Origin: Methyloversatilis universalis EHg5
GTDB lineage: Bacteria; Pseudomonadota; Gammaproteobacteria; Burkholderiales; Rhodocyclaceae
Direction of reading: 5' to 3'
Length of the DNA stretch: 64,000 nucleotides
Assembly (NCBI RefSeq): GCF_000378945.1
Contig: NZ_KB900539.1
Span: 3,298,122 to 3,362,121, forward strand
The notes beneath the pieces are model-generated. The model had not been told where the DNA came from and did no database searches. It worked only from the letters and a program-made list of their open reading frames with translations. The position numbers and the translations under genes were made by a program. Positions 24,392 through 33,513 of this stretch are shown here, piece after piece; the stretch's first letter is position 1, and every line of letters begins with the position of its first letter.

Positions 24392-25602
24392 GGAAACACT
24401 GATTTAACCCCGTCCCCGTAGAATGCCCAAGTCATCCCGATACGCTCAACCCTCCCGATGAAACAGCAAACCAGCTTCGCCGATCTCGAGTACTCGGCGC
24501 GCCGCAAGCCGACGCGGCGGGAGAAGTTTCTGACCGACCTGGATCGTCTGGTGCCGTGGTCGCAGCTGGTGGCATTGATCGAGCCGCACTACTACCGCGG
24601 CGAGCGCGGTCGTCCGCCGGTCGGGCTGGAAACGATGCTGCGCATGTATCTGTGCCAGAACTGCCTGGGCCTGTCGGACGAAGGAATTGAAGATGCCATC
24701 GTCGACAGCATCGCGGTGCGTCGCTTCGTGGGCATCGACCTGATCGAGCGTCAGGCACCCGATGCCACCACGCTGCTGAAATTTCGCCGCCTGCTCGAAC
24801 GTCACGAGATGCCGGTGCGCATCTTCGCGCTGATCCGCGAACAGCTCGGTCAGCAAGGGCTGATCCTGCGCGAAGGCACGATCGTCGACGCCACCTTGAT
24901 CGCTGCGCCCCCCTCGACGAAGAACAAGGAGGGCGAGCGCGACCCCGACATGCACCAGACGAAGAAGGGCAAGCAGTGGTATTTCGGCATGAAAGCGCAT
25001 ATCGGTACGGATGCGCACACCGGCATCGTTCATTCGCTTGCCGCCACGGCGGCGAACGCGTCCGACGTGAGCCAGACGCACAAGCTGCTGCATGGTGAGG
25101 AGAAGCACGTGCATGCCGACGCTGGTTACCAGGGTGCAGGCAAGCGTCCCGAACTGAAAGACTGCCCGGCCGAATTCGTGATCGCACGCCGGCGTACGAC
25201 TTACAAGAGGCTGGACAAGACGGACCCGAGACGCCAACTCATCGAGCAGGCGGAGCACGCCAAGGCGAGCATCCGCTCGAAGGTCGAGCACGCGTTCCAT
25301 GTGGTGAAGAACCTGTTCCGGCATCGCAAGTGCCGCTACAAGGGTCTGGCGAAGAACGCGGCGCAGTTGCATGTGCTGTTCGCGATGGCGAATCTGGTGC
25401 TGTCGCAGAGAAGTCTGTGCGCGCCCTACAGGACAGGTGCGTCCTGAGGGCGAGAAATCGGGGCGATGAACCCCGAAAGGGCCTCGGGTCGATGATTCGG
25501 GGCTGAAAAAGAGCCGAAATTCGATGTCATGACGATGCGAATTTCGGAGTTGCTGCCTCACGGACGAAAAATCCCGGAAGGGTGGCTTTGATCAGCGTTT
25601 CC
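24392..25602 (+). mobile_element. IS5-family insertion sequence
   Basis: 1211 bp with inverted ends GGAAACACTGATT (24392) and AATCAGCGTTTCC-like (ending 25602), flanked by a 4-bp direct repeat CTAG (24388-24391 and 25603-25606). Length, transposase and a YTAR-type target agree with the IS5 subgroup. It lies inside a cassette gene in the opposite orientation. Confidence 0.88.
24458..25447 (+). CDS. IS5-family transposase
   Basis: 329 residues. An N-terminal DUF772-type domain (MKQQTSFADLEYSARR, LETMLRMYLCQNCLGLSDEG, DATTLLKFRRLLE) is followed by the DDE catalytic core: GTIVDATLIAAP (first Asp), HADAGYQGAGKR (second Asp) and RSKVEHAFHVVKN (Glu). All three acidic residues are present and the frame is intact, so the element may be active. 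Confidence 0.9.
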   Translation: MKQQTSFADLEYSARRKPTRREKFLTDLDRLVPWSQLVALIEPHYYRGERGRPPVGLETMLRMYLCQNCLGLSDEGIEDAIVDSIAVRRFVGIDLIERQAPDATTLLKFRRLLERHEMPVRIFALIREQLGQQGLILREGTIVDATLIAAPPSTKNKEGERDPDMHQTKKGKQWYFGMKAHIGTDAHTGIVHSLAATAANASDVSQTHKLLHGEEKHVHADAGYQGAGKRPELKDCPAEFVIARRRTTYKRLDKTDPRRQLIEQAEHAKASIRSKVEHAFHVVKNLFRHRKCRYKGLAKNAAQLHVLFAMANLVLSQRSLCAPYRTGAS

Positions 25603-25988
25603 CTAGCAATCTTCTTCGTAGCTTCAGCAGCATTTTTCGTCTTAACGGAATTTTGAAGGTCAAGGAGATGAAGCTGCTCATTCATATCAAGGGAGTTCAG
25701 GATGATGTCTTTTTGGCTGATTTGGATGAAACGCTCCATCAACGTGAATCGCTTGTCCAATAGGTCCTTTTGAACTCCAAAGTACTTCTCACTCTTGAAG
25801 GCAATTTCCTGCTGTGTTGCCGCAAGCTTGGACCCGAGAAGGGTTGTACCAGCCGCGATGAAGCCGCCAAACAATGCGATAAGTAGTTGCTTCCAAATTG
25901 AATCGCCAGCAGAAACATTTTCGGATTTAGCTGGCGACTCCTGATTGTCAGTTGGGTTTGTACGCTGTTGTTGATGTGGACGTGCCAT

Positions 25989-26230
25989 GGGTATCTCTAA
26001 CGTGAGGTGGACGACATATTCGTCCAATAAGACGGACGCTGTCCGGATAAGCGAACAAACCGGAAAACGGATTTCACATGCATTTCAACGAGCTCCGCTC
26101 GACACGACGTTTACTCACGCTACGAAAAAAGCACTGAAACCGGACACCCGCCCACCGGCGCCCGCAGCCCCAGGAAATTCCATTCAATTATGCACGGAAT
26201 GTATAAGCAAGCGGCGGTGGCGCAGACGCC
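25989..26230. other. Right edge of the cassette array
   Basis: A GTTAGAG core on the minus strand (25995-26001) precedes the first cassette gene. No complementary R'' partner is found to its right, so this could be the inner edge of a lost attI or a truncated attC. The remaining 230 bp up to the tamB stop codon is AT-richer and contains no integrase or other gene; a cassette promoter was not identified with confidence. Confidence 0.45.
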
Positions 26231-29200
26231 CTACTTGAACGAGAACACGTACCGCACATCCACCGCCTGTTCGGTGCCGGTGCTGCCGATCAGCGCGAGG
26301 TGGCGGGTGAGGTTCCAGGTGAGCTTGACGATGCTGGTGGCGCCGGCCACGCCCTGTTCGTAGGTGAGCAGGGCGTTCGATGACAGGCGCTTGCCGACGC
26401 TGACGACCTGGCCGCCGACGGTGCTGGTGCTGCTGGATGAACTGACCACCTGGCTGCGCGGACCGGTGCTGGTGCTGCTCTGGGTGAGCGCGATCTGGTC
26501 CAGGCCCAGGGCCTGGGCGAGCGAGCCGGTGACGCCTTCGCCCTCGCCGCCGAGCAGCGCGCTGGCGGCGGTGGCGAGCAGCGACAGGTCGGAGCCGCCG
26601 GCGCGGTCCTGACCTCGGCCGAGCACGATCCACGACAGCTTTTCGCTGTCCGGCATGGCGGAGTCGGACACCAGCCGCACGCGCGGCTTCTGCACGGTGC
26701 CGCTGACCTCGACGCCGGCCTGCACCGGCAGATTGGGCCGAATGGCGCGCACATTGAGGCCAGGGTTGGACACCGAGCCCTGGAAGCTGATGATGCCGCG
26801 TTCGATCACCAGGTCCTGCCCGTAGGCGCGGTAGCGGCCGTCGGCGGTGCGGATGTTGCCGGTGGCGCGCAGGCCTCGGCCTTCATCGCGCAGGGCGAGC
26901 TGGCCGGCGAGCCGGGTGTCCAGCCCGCGCCCCTTGAAGTAGAGCCGCTCGCCGAGGTCGATGTCGATGGCCAGCCCGAGCGGCGGGCCGGCCGGCTCGT
27001 CGACCGTGCGGCCCTTGACCACCACGTCATCCCCCAGCGCAGGGGCGGACTGTTCGGGCACGGTAAAGAGGCCGGCGTCGGCCTTGAGCCCGAGCTGCAG
27101 CTTCAGCCCGTCCTTCGCCGAGCCGCGCAGCCGGCCGTCGCCGGACAGCATGAGCCACTGTTCGCCGCCCTGCAGCGGCACGAAGCGGCGGATGTCCAGT
27201 TCGATGTCGGCGGCGGTGGTGGCGAGCGCGACACTGCCCCGGGCCGACAGCCGGCCCGGTTGGCGCGTGAGCGCGCTGCCGCCGAGTCGCGCGTCGGGCG
27301 GCGGACGGCGGTTGTCGCTTTCGAAGCTGAGCGACTGCAGCGTGAGCCGGTCGCCGTCGAACTGGGCGCGCAGGCTGCCGCGCTCCAGCCGCACGCCGGC
27401 GTCGACCAGCGCGAAGGCGAGCGCGTCGCCATCGACCCGGCCGGACAGGCGCGGCGTGCGCAGCGTGCCGGCCAGCGTGACGTCGCCATTCATGCGGCCG
27501 GCGGTGCTCATGTCCAGCCGCAGCGTGCGGCCTATCCAGGCCAGCGAAGGCACGGCCAGCGTGGCCTTGCCACCCACCGGTGCGTCGAGGTCGGGCAGCC
27601 ACAGGCTGCCTTCACGGCGCAGCGGCAAGGCAATTTCCGCCTTCATTTCGCCGATGTCCGGCCCGGCCAGCACCGCCTGCACATTCGCACCGCGACCGGC
27701 CAGCCGTGCATCGACCCGTGCCGCCGACAGCGCCAGCTCCGCCCGGGTGTCGCCGGACACCACCACGTCACCGGCCTCGCGGAACAGCGCCAGCGTGCCC
27801 TCCACCCGCTCGTCGCCGGCCAGCAGTGCGGACAGCGACCAGTCGGCGCCGAGCTTCAGCGGCGCACGCACCGCGATGCCGGCGGCGCGGTCGCGCCACA
27901 CCAGCCGCAGCGGCACGCCGCGGGCACGGCCGACGGCTTCGATGCGCTCGGGTGTCCAGGCGGTGCGCGCCAGCGTCAGTTCGCCGCCGCCGGTCAGCGC
28001 GAAGCCGGCGCCTTCCAGCGTGACCGCCTGCGGCGAAGCCGCGAGCCGCGCCGGTGCGCCCAGCGTGGCACTCAGTTCGGACGACAGTACCAGCGCCAGC
28101 CGGTCCAGCGTGCCGGACCACGCCGGGCCGGTGGCGTCGCTGCCTGCAGACAGCCCGCCGCGGGCGGCGAGTTTCAGCGAGGGCTTGACCGGCGTGTCGC
28201 CGCGCTCGGCCGGCGGTGCGGCGGCCAGCACATCCAGCGTGAGCGCATGGGCGGCGCGGGTGCCGGTGAGGTCGGCCTTCAGGCGCTCGACCGACTGCGG
28301 CAGCTGCGGCGCGCGCAGATCGGCCGCGTCGAGCGACAGCGTCATGCGGCCCTCGGCGCCCGGCGCCAGTTCGGCGGCCAGGTCTGCGCTGGCCACACTG
28401 CCGAGGCTGCCCAGCGAAAGCGCGCGCGCGGCGAGCGTCATGCGGCCATTGGGTGCAGCCAGCGTGCCTTCGAGCCGGCCGCTGCCGCTGAGGCTGCCGG
28501 CCAGCGTCTGCCCGGTGAATGATTTGAGCGCGCCGAGGCGGCGGGCGTCGAGCGTCCAGTCCAGCGCGTCCTGTGCGCCACCCGACTTGTTTCCGCCATT
28601 GCTCCCACCAAACGCGCCCTGCGCGGTCAGCGTGTTGCCGCCCCAGTCCAGCGCGATGTCGACGCCGGACAGCCGCTGCCCCTGCAGCCGCGCGCGAGCG
28701 CGGCCGGCCAGCGGCTCACCCGCCAGCACGCTGGGTTCGATGTCGACCGCGGCCTGCAGATCGGGCTGCGGGCGCAGGCGGCCGGCGGCGTCGAAGCGGG
28801 CCGACAGCTTCGCGGCCGGCGCCTTCACGAAGGCGGACGGATCGAACTGCTGCAGCCGGCCTTCGGCCTTGAACGCCAGCGTGTCGTCCAGCGCCAGCGT
28901 GCCGCTCAGGGTGGCTTCGGCGCCCCGGGCGGCCAGCCGGGCCGACGCCAGCGTGAGCTGGCTGCCGTCCACCGCGCCCTCGGCCTTCAGTGCGAGCCGG
29001 CTGCTGCCGCGGTCGTCCAGCGTGAGTTCGAACTGCTGCCGGGTGTCCGACGCCTGCACCGCCACCTTGCCACCGATGCGGGTGCGCAGGCCCTGCCGGT
29101 GCAGCGCGGCGGTGTCGATGTCGTGCAGCGTGAGCAGCGCTTCGAGCGGCAGCGTGCCGGCGCGCCGCCAGCCCACATCACCCCGGATGCCGCCCCCGCC

Positions 29201-30280
29201 GGCGAGCGCGATCGCCAGTCCGCGCAGGTCGACCGCCTCCGGTGCGGCTTCGATGTCGGCGGCGACCGAGGTGACCGGCGCCCGGCCCTGGTCGATGCGG
29301 CCGGGCTCGGCGTTGCGTGCCTCGATACGGCCGACCAGCGGCGTGGGCGTGTCGCCGCGCGGCGCGAGCTCGGCATTCACCGTCCAGCGGCCGGCCGGCG
29401 CCGCCGGGTGCAGGCTGTGCGGGTCGAAGGCGTCGAGCGCCAGCGCAGCCGATTGCAGCGGCTGAACGGCAAAGGGTCGCGCCGCCACCCGGGCGCTGCC
29501 ACTCAGACCGTGGCCCTGCGCGGTGAGCGCGACGTCGGTGCGCTCGGCCAGCGTGCCGCCCAGCACCGCCTCGACCGCGTACTGCTCGGCCTTCAGCGCC
29601 AGCCGGCCCTGCAGCGGGAAGGGCGCGCTGCCCTTGAGGCCTGCTTCGCCACTCAATGCGCCCCAGGGCGTGGCGAGCGACAGTTCGCCGACGCGGTGAG
29701 CGCTGCCGTCGGAATCGACAGAGAGCTGCAGCGGGCCGAGCTTCAGCGCCTCGGCGGCCGGCGCACCGTAACTGCCAACCTCGATGCGGCCGACATCGAT
29801 CCGGGCCTGCAGCGCCAGCGGCAGTTCGAGGCTGGCCGGCGTGGTCGGCGGCGCGTCGCTGGGCGATGTGGCGACGCGCAGCACATCCGCCGCCAGCCGG
29901 TCGATCACCAGCCGGCCGCGCAGCAGTGCGGACGGTTGCCAGTCGAGCGCCAGCGCGCTCAGTTCGATGCGGGTGCTGCCGTCGTCATGCAGCACGCGCG
30001 ACAGGCGCGGCGATGACAGCAGGCTGCCGGAGGCGACCTCGATCTGCAGGCCGCTCACCGCGCGCCCGGCCACCGCCGCCACCGTACGCAGACCGGTTTC
30101 GGTGGCGAGCAGCCCCCAGCCCGCGGCAAAAGGCAGCGCGAGCAGCGCCAGATCGGTCAGCGCGAGCCCGAACAGCCGGGGCCGCCGGCGCTTCGCGGCG
30201 TCCGGCGATGCGGGAGACGGGGCAGCCGGCGGTTCGGGCGGTGAGCTGGGCAGTGAGGTGGGCGGAAGCGGTTCAGTCAT
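26231..30280 (-). CDS. tamB: TamB-like translocation and assembly module protein
   Basis: A 1349-residue giant AsmA-like protein. A membrane anchor near residues 40-60 (LFGLALTDLALLALPFAAGW) follows a Pro-rich N-terminus. A long beta-helical periplasmic body runs through residue 1000, and the conserved DUF490/TamB domain at the end includes GRYRAYGQDLVIERGIISF, RPNLPVQAGVEVSGT and SDSAMPDSEKLSWIVLGR. It ends with a phenylalanine (DVRYVFSFK). TamB spans the periplasm and, with TamA, helps insert outer-membrane proteins and move lipids. Two secretion genes separate it from tamA here. Confidence 0.92.
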   Translation of the reverse strand: MTEPLPPTSLPSSPPEPPAAPSPASPDAAKRRRPRLFGLALTDLALLALPFAAGWGLLATETGLRTVAAVAGRAVSGLQIEVASGSLLSSPRLSRVLHDDGSTRIELSALALDWQPSALLRGRLVIDRLAADVLRVATSPSDAPPTTPASLELPLALQARIDVGRIEVGSYGAPAAEALKLGPLQLSVDSDGSAHRVGELSLATPWGALSGEAGLKGSAPFPLQGRLALKAEQYAVEAVLGGTLAERTDVALTAQGHGLSGSARVAARPFAVQPLQSAALALDAFDPHSLHPAAPAGRWTVNAELAPRGDTPTPLVGRIEARNAEPGRIDQGRAPVTSVAADIEAAPEAVDLRGLAIALAGGGGIRGDVGWRRAGTLPLEALLTLHDIDTAALHRQGLRTRIGGKVAVQASDTRQQFELTLDDRGSSRLALKAEGAVDGSQLTLASARLAARGAEATLSGTLALDDTLAFKAEGRLQQFDPSAFVKAPAAKLSARFDAAGRLRPQPDLQAAVDIEPSVLAGEPLAGRARARLQGQRLSGVDIALDWGGNTLTAQGAFGGSNGGNKSGGAQDALDWTLDARRLGALKSFTGQTLAGSLSGSGRLEGTLAAPNGRMTLAARALSLGSLGSVASADLAAELAPGAEGRMTLSLDAADLRAPQLPQSVERLKADLTGTRAAHALTLDVLAAAPPAERGDTPVKPSLKLAARGGLSAGSDATGPAWSGTLDRLALVLSSELSATLGAPARLAASPQAVTLEGAGFALTGGGELTLARTAWTPERIEAVGRARGVPLRLVWRDRAAGIAVRAPLKLGADWSLSALLAGDERVEGTLALFREAGDVVVSGDTRAELALSAARVDARLAGRGANVQAVLAGPDIGEMKAEIALPLRREGSLWLPDLDAPVGGKATLAVPSLAWIGRTLRLDMSTAGRMNGDVTLAGTLRTPRLSGRVDGDALAFALVDAGVRLERGSLRAQFDGDRLTLQSLSFESDNRRPPPDARLGGSALTRQPGRLSARGSVALATTAADIELDIRRFVPLQGGEQWLMLSGDGRLRGSAKDGLKLQLGLKADAGLFTVPEQSAPALGDDVVVKGRTVDEPAGPPLGLAIDIDLGERLYFKGRGLDTRLAGQLALRDEGRGLRATGNIRTADGRYRAYGQDLVIERGIISFQGSVSNPGLNVRAIRPNLPVQAGVEVSGTVQKPRVRLVSDSAMPDSEKLSWIVLGRGQDRAGGSDLSLLATAASALLGGEGEGVTGSLAQALGLDQIALTQSSTSTGPRSQVVSSSSSTSTVGGQVVSVGKRLSSNALLTYEQGVAGATSIVKLTWNLTRHLALIGSTGTEQAVDVRYVFSFK

Positions 30281-30347
30281 CGGTCATGAAACGGAGTCCA
30301 GCGGATACCCGGAGGCTGACCACCTCCGGGCCGGTGGGTTCGCCACC

Positions 30348-31646
30348 TCAGCTTTCGCGCATCGAGCGGCGGGTGACGTTGATGACCGGATCGAGCAGAT
30401 AGTCGAGCATGCCGCGCTCGCGGGTGCGCAGAAAGGCCTCGACCGGCATGCCCGGCTCCACCCGCTCGACCGGCTTGCGATCGAGCTGCACATGCACGAC
30501 GTAATAGGGCATGCCACGAGCGGAATCGACCAGCCGGTCGGCCGACACGTAGATGACCCGCCCGGGCATGAGCGGCGTGGTGCGCGCGTTGTAGGCGGAC
30601 AGCCGCACTTCGGCCGGCTGGCCGGCATGCACCTCTTCCACGTCCTGCGGCGCAACGCGCAGCTCGACGATGAGGGCGCCGGCCTCGGGCACGATGTCCA
30701 CGATGGGTTCGCCCGGCCTCACCACGCCACCGACCGTGTGCACCTGCAGATTCACCGCGCGGCCGGCCACCGGCGCCACCACCTCCTTGCGCCGCTGGCT
30801 GTCCTGCGCCGGATGCAGGCGCGCCTGCAGATCGAGCAGCTTGCGGCCGGACAGCTGAGCTTCGTCGGTGGCGCGCTGCACGAATTCGGCGCGCACCTGG
30901 GTGCGGCGCAGCCGGAAGTCACCGATGTTCTGCCGCGTGCGTGACAGCATGGCCTGATGCTCGGCCATGTCGGCTTCGCGCACCGCGAGGTTGCTGCGCA
31001 GTTCAAGCAGCCGGGTGTGCTGGATGAATTTCTGCTCGGCCAGCTTTTCCGACGCCTGCAGCTGTTCGCGCAGCGCGGCCACCGCGCGCTGGTCGGCCTC
31101 GACCTGGCGCTGTACCTCGCCCGCTTCGCGCTCGGCTTCGCCGGCCTGGGCTTCGAGCAGCGAAAGCTGTTCGCGCAGATTGCTGCGGCGGGTCTGGAAC
31201 AGCCGCTGTTCGCCCTCGATCAGGCTGCGGTAGCGCGGCGATGCCGCCTGCGCGGTGAGGTCCTGCGGCAACGCGAGCGCGGGCAGTTCGCGCTTTTCCG
31301 ATTCCAGCCGCGCCAGCGTCAGGCGCTCGGCCACGATTTCGTTCTGCAGCGCATCGACCGAGGCGTCCACCCGGGCGTCGCCCAGCACCAGCAGCACCTG
31401 ACCGGCCTGCACCACGTCGCCGTCGGCCACCTTAAGTTCGGCCACGATGCCGCCTTCGAGGTGCTGGACGGTCTTGCGCTCGCCCGACACCCTCACCTCG
31501 CCGGCCGCCACCACCGCACCGGACACCGGCGCCAGTTCGGCCCAGACCAGCATGGCAGCCAGCGTGCCGGCGATCACCCACAGGCCGGCGCGCACCACGC
31601 GCTCGCGGGCCAGGCCGGGCAGACCCGCATCAAGCTCGATGGCCAT
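30348..31646 (-). CDS. HlyD-family type I secretion membrane fusion protein
   Basis: A 432-residue adaptor. The open frame extends further upstream inside the ABC gene, but the ATG at 31646 has a GGAGGAGG ribosome site. One N-terminal helix (about 20-40), then GEVRVSGERKTVQHLEGGIVAELKV (the lipoyl/biotinyl half), a long coiled coil (about 95-290), and the second lipoyl half ending in VAGRAVNLQVHTVGGVV. It should link the inner-membrane ABC protein to an outer-membrane TolC-type channel, which is not encoded here. It overlaps the ABC gene by 17 nt. No substrate gene is obvious. Confidence 0.88.
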   Translation of the reverse strand: MAIELDAGLPGLARERVVRAGLWVIAGTLAAMLVWAELAPVSGAVVAAGEVRVSGERKTVQHLEGGIVAELKVADGDVVQAGQVLLVLGDARVDASVDALQNEIVAERLTLARLESEKRELPALALPQDLTAQAASPRYRSLIEGEQRLFQTRRSNLREQLSLLEAQAGEAEREAGEVQRQVEADQRAVAALREQLQASEKLAEQKFIQHTRLLELRSNLAVREADMAEHQAMLSRTRQNIGDFRLRRTQVRAEFVQRATDEAQLSGRKLLDLQARLHPAQDSQRRKEVVAPVAGRAVNLQVHTVGGVVRPGEPIVDIVPEAGALIVELRVAPQDVEEVHAGQPAEVRLSAYNARTTPLMPGRVIYVSADRLVDSARGMPYYVVHVQLDRKPVERVEPGMPVEAFLRTRERGMLDYLLDPVINVTRRSMRES

Positions 31647-33345
31647 GGCCGCCTCCTCCGATCTGAGCCGGCCGCTCGCCCACCGCAGCAACCTTGGCAC
31701 CGCGGGCGAAACGGGCGGCGATGTCGGCGTAGTCGCCGAACTGTTCGACCATGCCCTCGCGCAGCACCAGCAGCTTGTCCATGCCCTGCAGCATGCGCGG
31801 CCGGTGCGCGACCACCACCACGGTGAGGCCGCGCTCGCGCAGCCGCGCCAGCATGTCGACCAGCGCGTCTTCGCCTTCGGCGTCGAGGTTGGCGTTCGGT
31901 TCGTCCAGCAGCACCAGCGCCGGCTGGCCGTACAGCGCCCGAGCGATGCCCACCCGGGCGCGCTGGCCGGCGGACAGCTGGGCGCCGCCCTCACCCACCT
32001 CGGTGTCGTAGCCCTGCGGCAGACGCAGGATGAGATCGTGCGCGCCGCACAGCTGGGCGGCGGCGATCACCGCGTCGGCGTCCGGCTGCGGCTGCATGCG
32101 CGCGATGTTCTCGGCCACCGTGCCGGGGAACAGTTCGACGTTCTGCGGCAGGTAGCCGATGGCGGCACCCAGCGTGTCGGCCGGGTAGTCCTGCAGGCGC
32201 GCTCCGTCGAGCCGCACCGCGCCGCCGGCCGGTGTCCAGATACCGGCCAGCAGACGCAGCAGCGCGGTCTTGCCGGCGCCGCTGGGGCCGATCACCGCCA
32301 TCTGCTGGCCGGGCTGCAGCGCGCAATTCACGCCGCGCAGCAGCACGCGCGGACCGGCGGTCATGGACAGCGCCTCGACCTCCAGCCGGCCGGTCGGTTT
32401 CGGCAGCGGATGCGGCTCGCGCACCTGATCGCTGCCGTCGAGCAGCACGGACAGGCGGTCCACCGCCTCGATGAATTCGAACAGACCGCGCCAGCTCGAC
32501 ACGATGGCTTCGACCGGCGCCAGCGCGCGCGCCAGCACCAGGGTGCCGGCCATCATGACGCCGGAGCCGAGGTCGCCGGTCACCACCAGCCAGGCACCGC
32601 AGCCCAGCATGAGCACCTGCAGGTACTGCCGCACGAAACGGGTGAGGCCGGTCCAGGGGGCGCCGGCCGCCTGCGAGGCGGCAGCGGTGCGCAGCACCTG
32701 GTCGTTCAGTGCGCTCCAGCGGCGGCCGAGGTCGGCCGACATGCCCATGGCGCGCACCGCGTCGGCATTGCGCACCGAGGCGTCCATGAACTGCGACGAC
32801 GCGCGACCGGCCCGCGCCGACACCTCGTTGTAGTGACGGGTGACCCGGCTGTTGAGCCAGGCACAGGCCAGCAGCACCAGCGCGCCGGCGGTGGCCAGCA
32901 CGCCCAGCAGCGGGTGGAACACGAAGATGAGCAGCAGGAAGAGCGGCGCCCACGGTGCATCGAACAGCGCGATGACGCCAGGGCCGGTGAGGAAGCCGCG
33001 CACCGTAGCGACGTCGCGGATGCACTGGGTCTGCGCCGCATGGCCGGGCGAACCGGCCACCGCGAACAGCCGGGTCACCACCTGCGGGCCGAGCGCGCGG
33101 TCCAGCCCGAAGGCGCAGGACATGAGCAGGCGCGCCCGCACCTGATCGAGCAGGGTCATGCCGACCAGCGCGATGGTGGTGACCAGCGTGAGCATGACCA
33201 GCGTGGGCACGCTGTGGCTGGCGAACACGCGGTCGAACACTTCCAGCGTGTAGAAGGGCAGCGCCAGCACGAGCACGTTCAGCACCAGACTGAACACGGC
33301 CGCCCAGAACAGATGGCGGCGGCAGGCCTGAATGAAGGCGTTCAT
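31630..33345 (-). CDS. Type I secretion ABC transporter (PrtD/LapB-like)
   Basis: 571 residues from the ATG at 33345; the upstream 35 codons are open but unlike the family. The six-helix transmembrane domain covers about 10-290 without a C39 peptidase or CLD N-terminal domain, as in PrtD-type exporters. The ATPase domain has Walker A GPSGAGKTALL, a signature read as LSAGQRARVGIARAL, Walker B LVLLDEPNANLD and a switch His in VVAHRPRM. Works with the downstream HlyD protein to export an unfolded repeat protein or protease in one step; the cargo is not in the window. Confidence 0.88.
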   Translation of the reverse strand: MNAFIQACRRHLFWAAVFSLVLNVLVLALPFYTLEVFDRVFASHSVPTLVMLTLVTTIALVGMTLLDQVRARLLMSCAFGLDRALGPQVVTRLFAVAGSPGHAAQTQCIRDVATVRGFLTGPGVIALFDAPWAPLFLLLIFVFHPLLGVLATAGALVLLACAWLNSRVTRHYNEVSARAGRASSQFMDASVRNADAVRAMGMSADLGRRWSALNDQVLRTAAASQAAGAPWTGLTRFVRQYLQVLMLGCGAWLVVTGDLGSGVMMAGTLVLARALAPVEAIVSSWRGLFEFIEAVDRLSVLLDGSDQVREPHPLPKPTGRLEVEALSMTAGPRVLLRGVNCALQPGQQMAVIGPSGAGKTALLRLLAGIWTPAGGAVRLDGARLQDYPADTLGAAIGYLPQNVELFPGTVAENIARMQPQPDADAVIAAAQLCGAHDLILRLPQGYDTEVGEGGAQLSAGQRARVGIARALYGQPALVLLDEPNANLDAEGEDALVDMLARLRERGLTVVVVAHRPRMLQGMDKLLVLREGMVEQFGDYADIAARFARGAKVAAVGERPAQIGGGGHGHRA

Positions 33346-33513
33346 GCGGTGATCTCGGGCATGTCGCAGGAATGGGGCTGGCAGGGAGGGACTGCCACCG
33401 GTTCTCGGGGCTGCCATCTTCGCACTGCTTGCCCGGATTGCATCAAGCAATCCGTCCCGAAGTCAGCGCGAAAGCGGGGCGGAGAAGGCGCATGCGGGGG
33501 CTCATGAAAGGGA

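Larger units (their letters stand above)
24150..25988 (-). pseudogene. Cassette membrane protein gene split by IS5
   Basis: The N-terminal half starts at ATG 25988, 6 nt after a GTTAGAG core. It has a polar lead, a membrane helix (LLIALFGGFIAAGTTLLG) and a charged helical region with KRFTLMERFIQISQKD. The IS interrupts it after ATKKIA. Deleting the IS and one CTAG copy restores an uninterrupted frame: ATKKIA continues as SGIQETEKYSALKAEYITVITMAK and ends STHAE-stop at 24150, about 210 residues in all. With the IS present, the frame runs into the IS end and stops at 25527. Function unknown; single-helix anchored protein. Confidence 0.8.
17936..26001 (-). mobile_element. Integron gene-cassette array without integrase (CALIN-like)
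   Basis: About 8 kb of mostly minus-strand small genes, each beginning a few bases after a GTTRRRY-type core and ending just before a TCTAACC-type partner. At least four well-formed attC sites are 57-69 bp long (20701, 21078, 21475, 24081), one is split by an IS (21929/23711), and others are degenerate (17936, 18567, 18678, 18912, 25995). Genes are short, often start at poor ribosome sites, and have visibly lower GC than the flanks. No tyrosine recombinase gene is present in the window. Three IS elements lie inside. The right-hand core at 25995 is the promoter-proximal edge for this orientation. Confidence 0.8.

Noticed and set aside
25989-26230. Integron integrase gene at the array edge
   Set aside because: No open frame of suitable length or tyrosine-recombinase motif exists between the first cassette and tamB.
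26961-29465. Long plus-strand open frame of over 800 codons
   Set aside because: Antisense to tamB; Ser/Arg/Pro-rich low-complexity translation caused by high GC third positions, with no domain.
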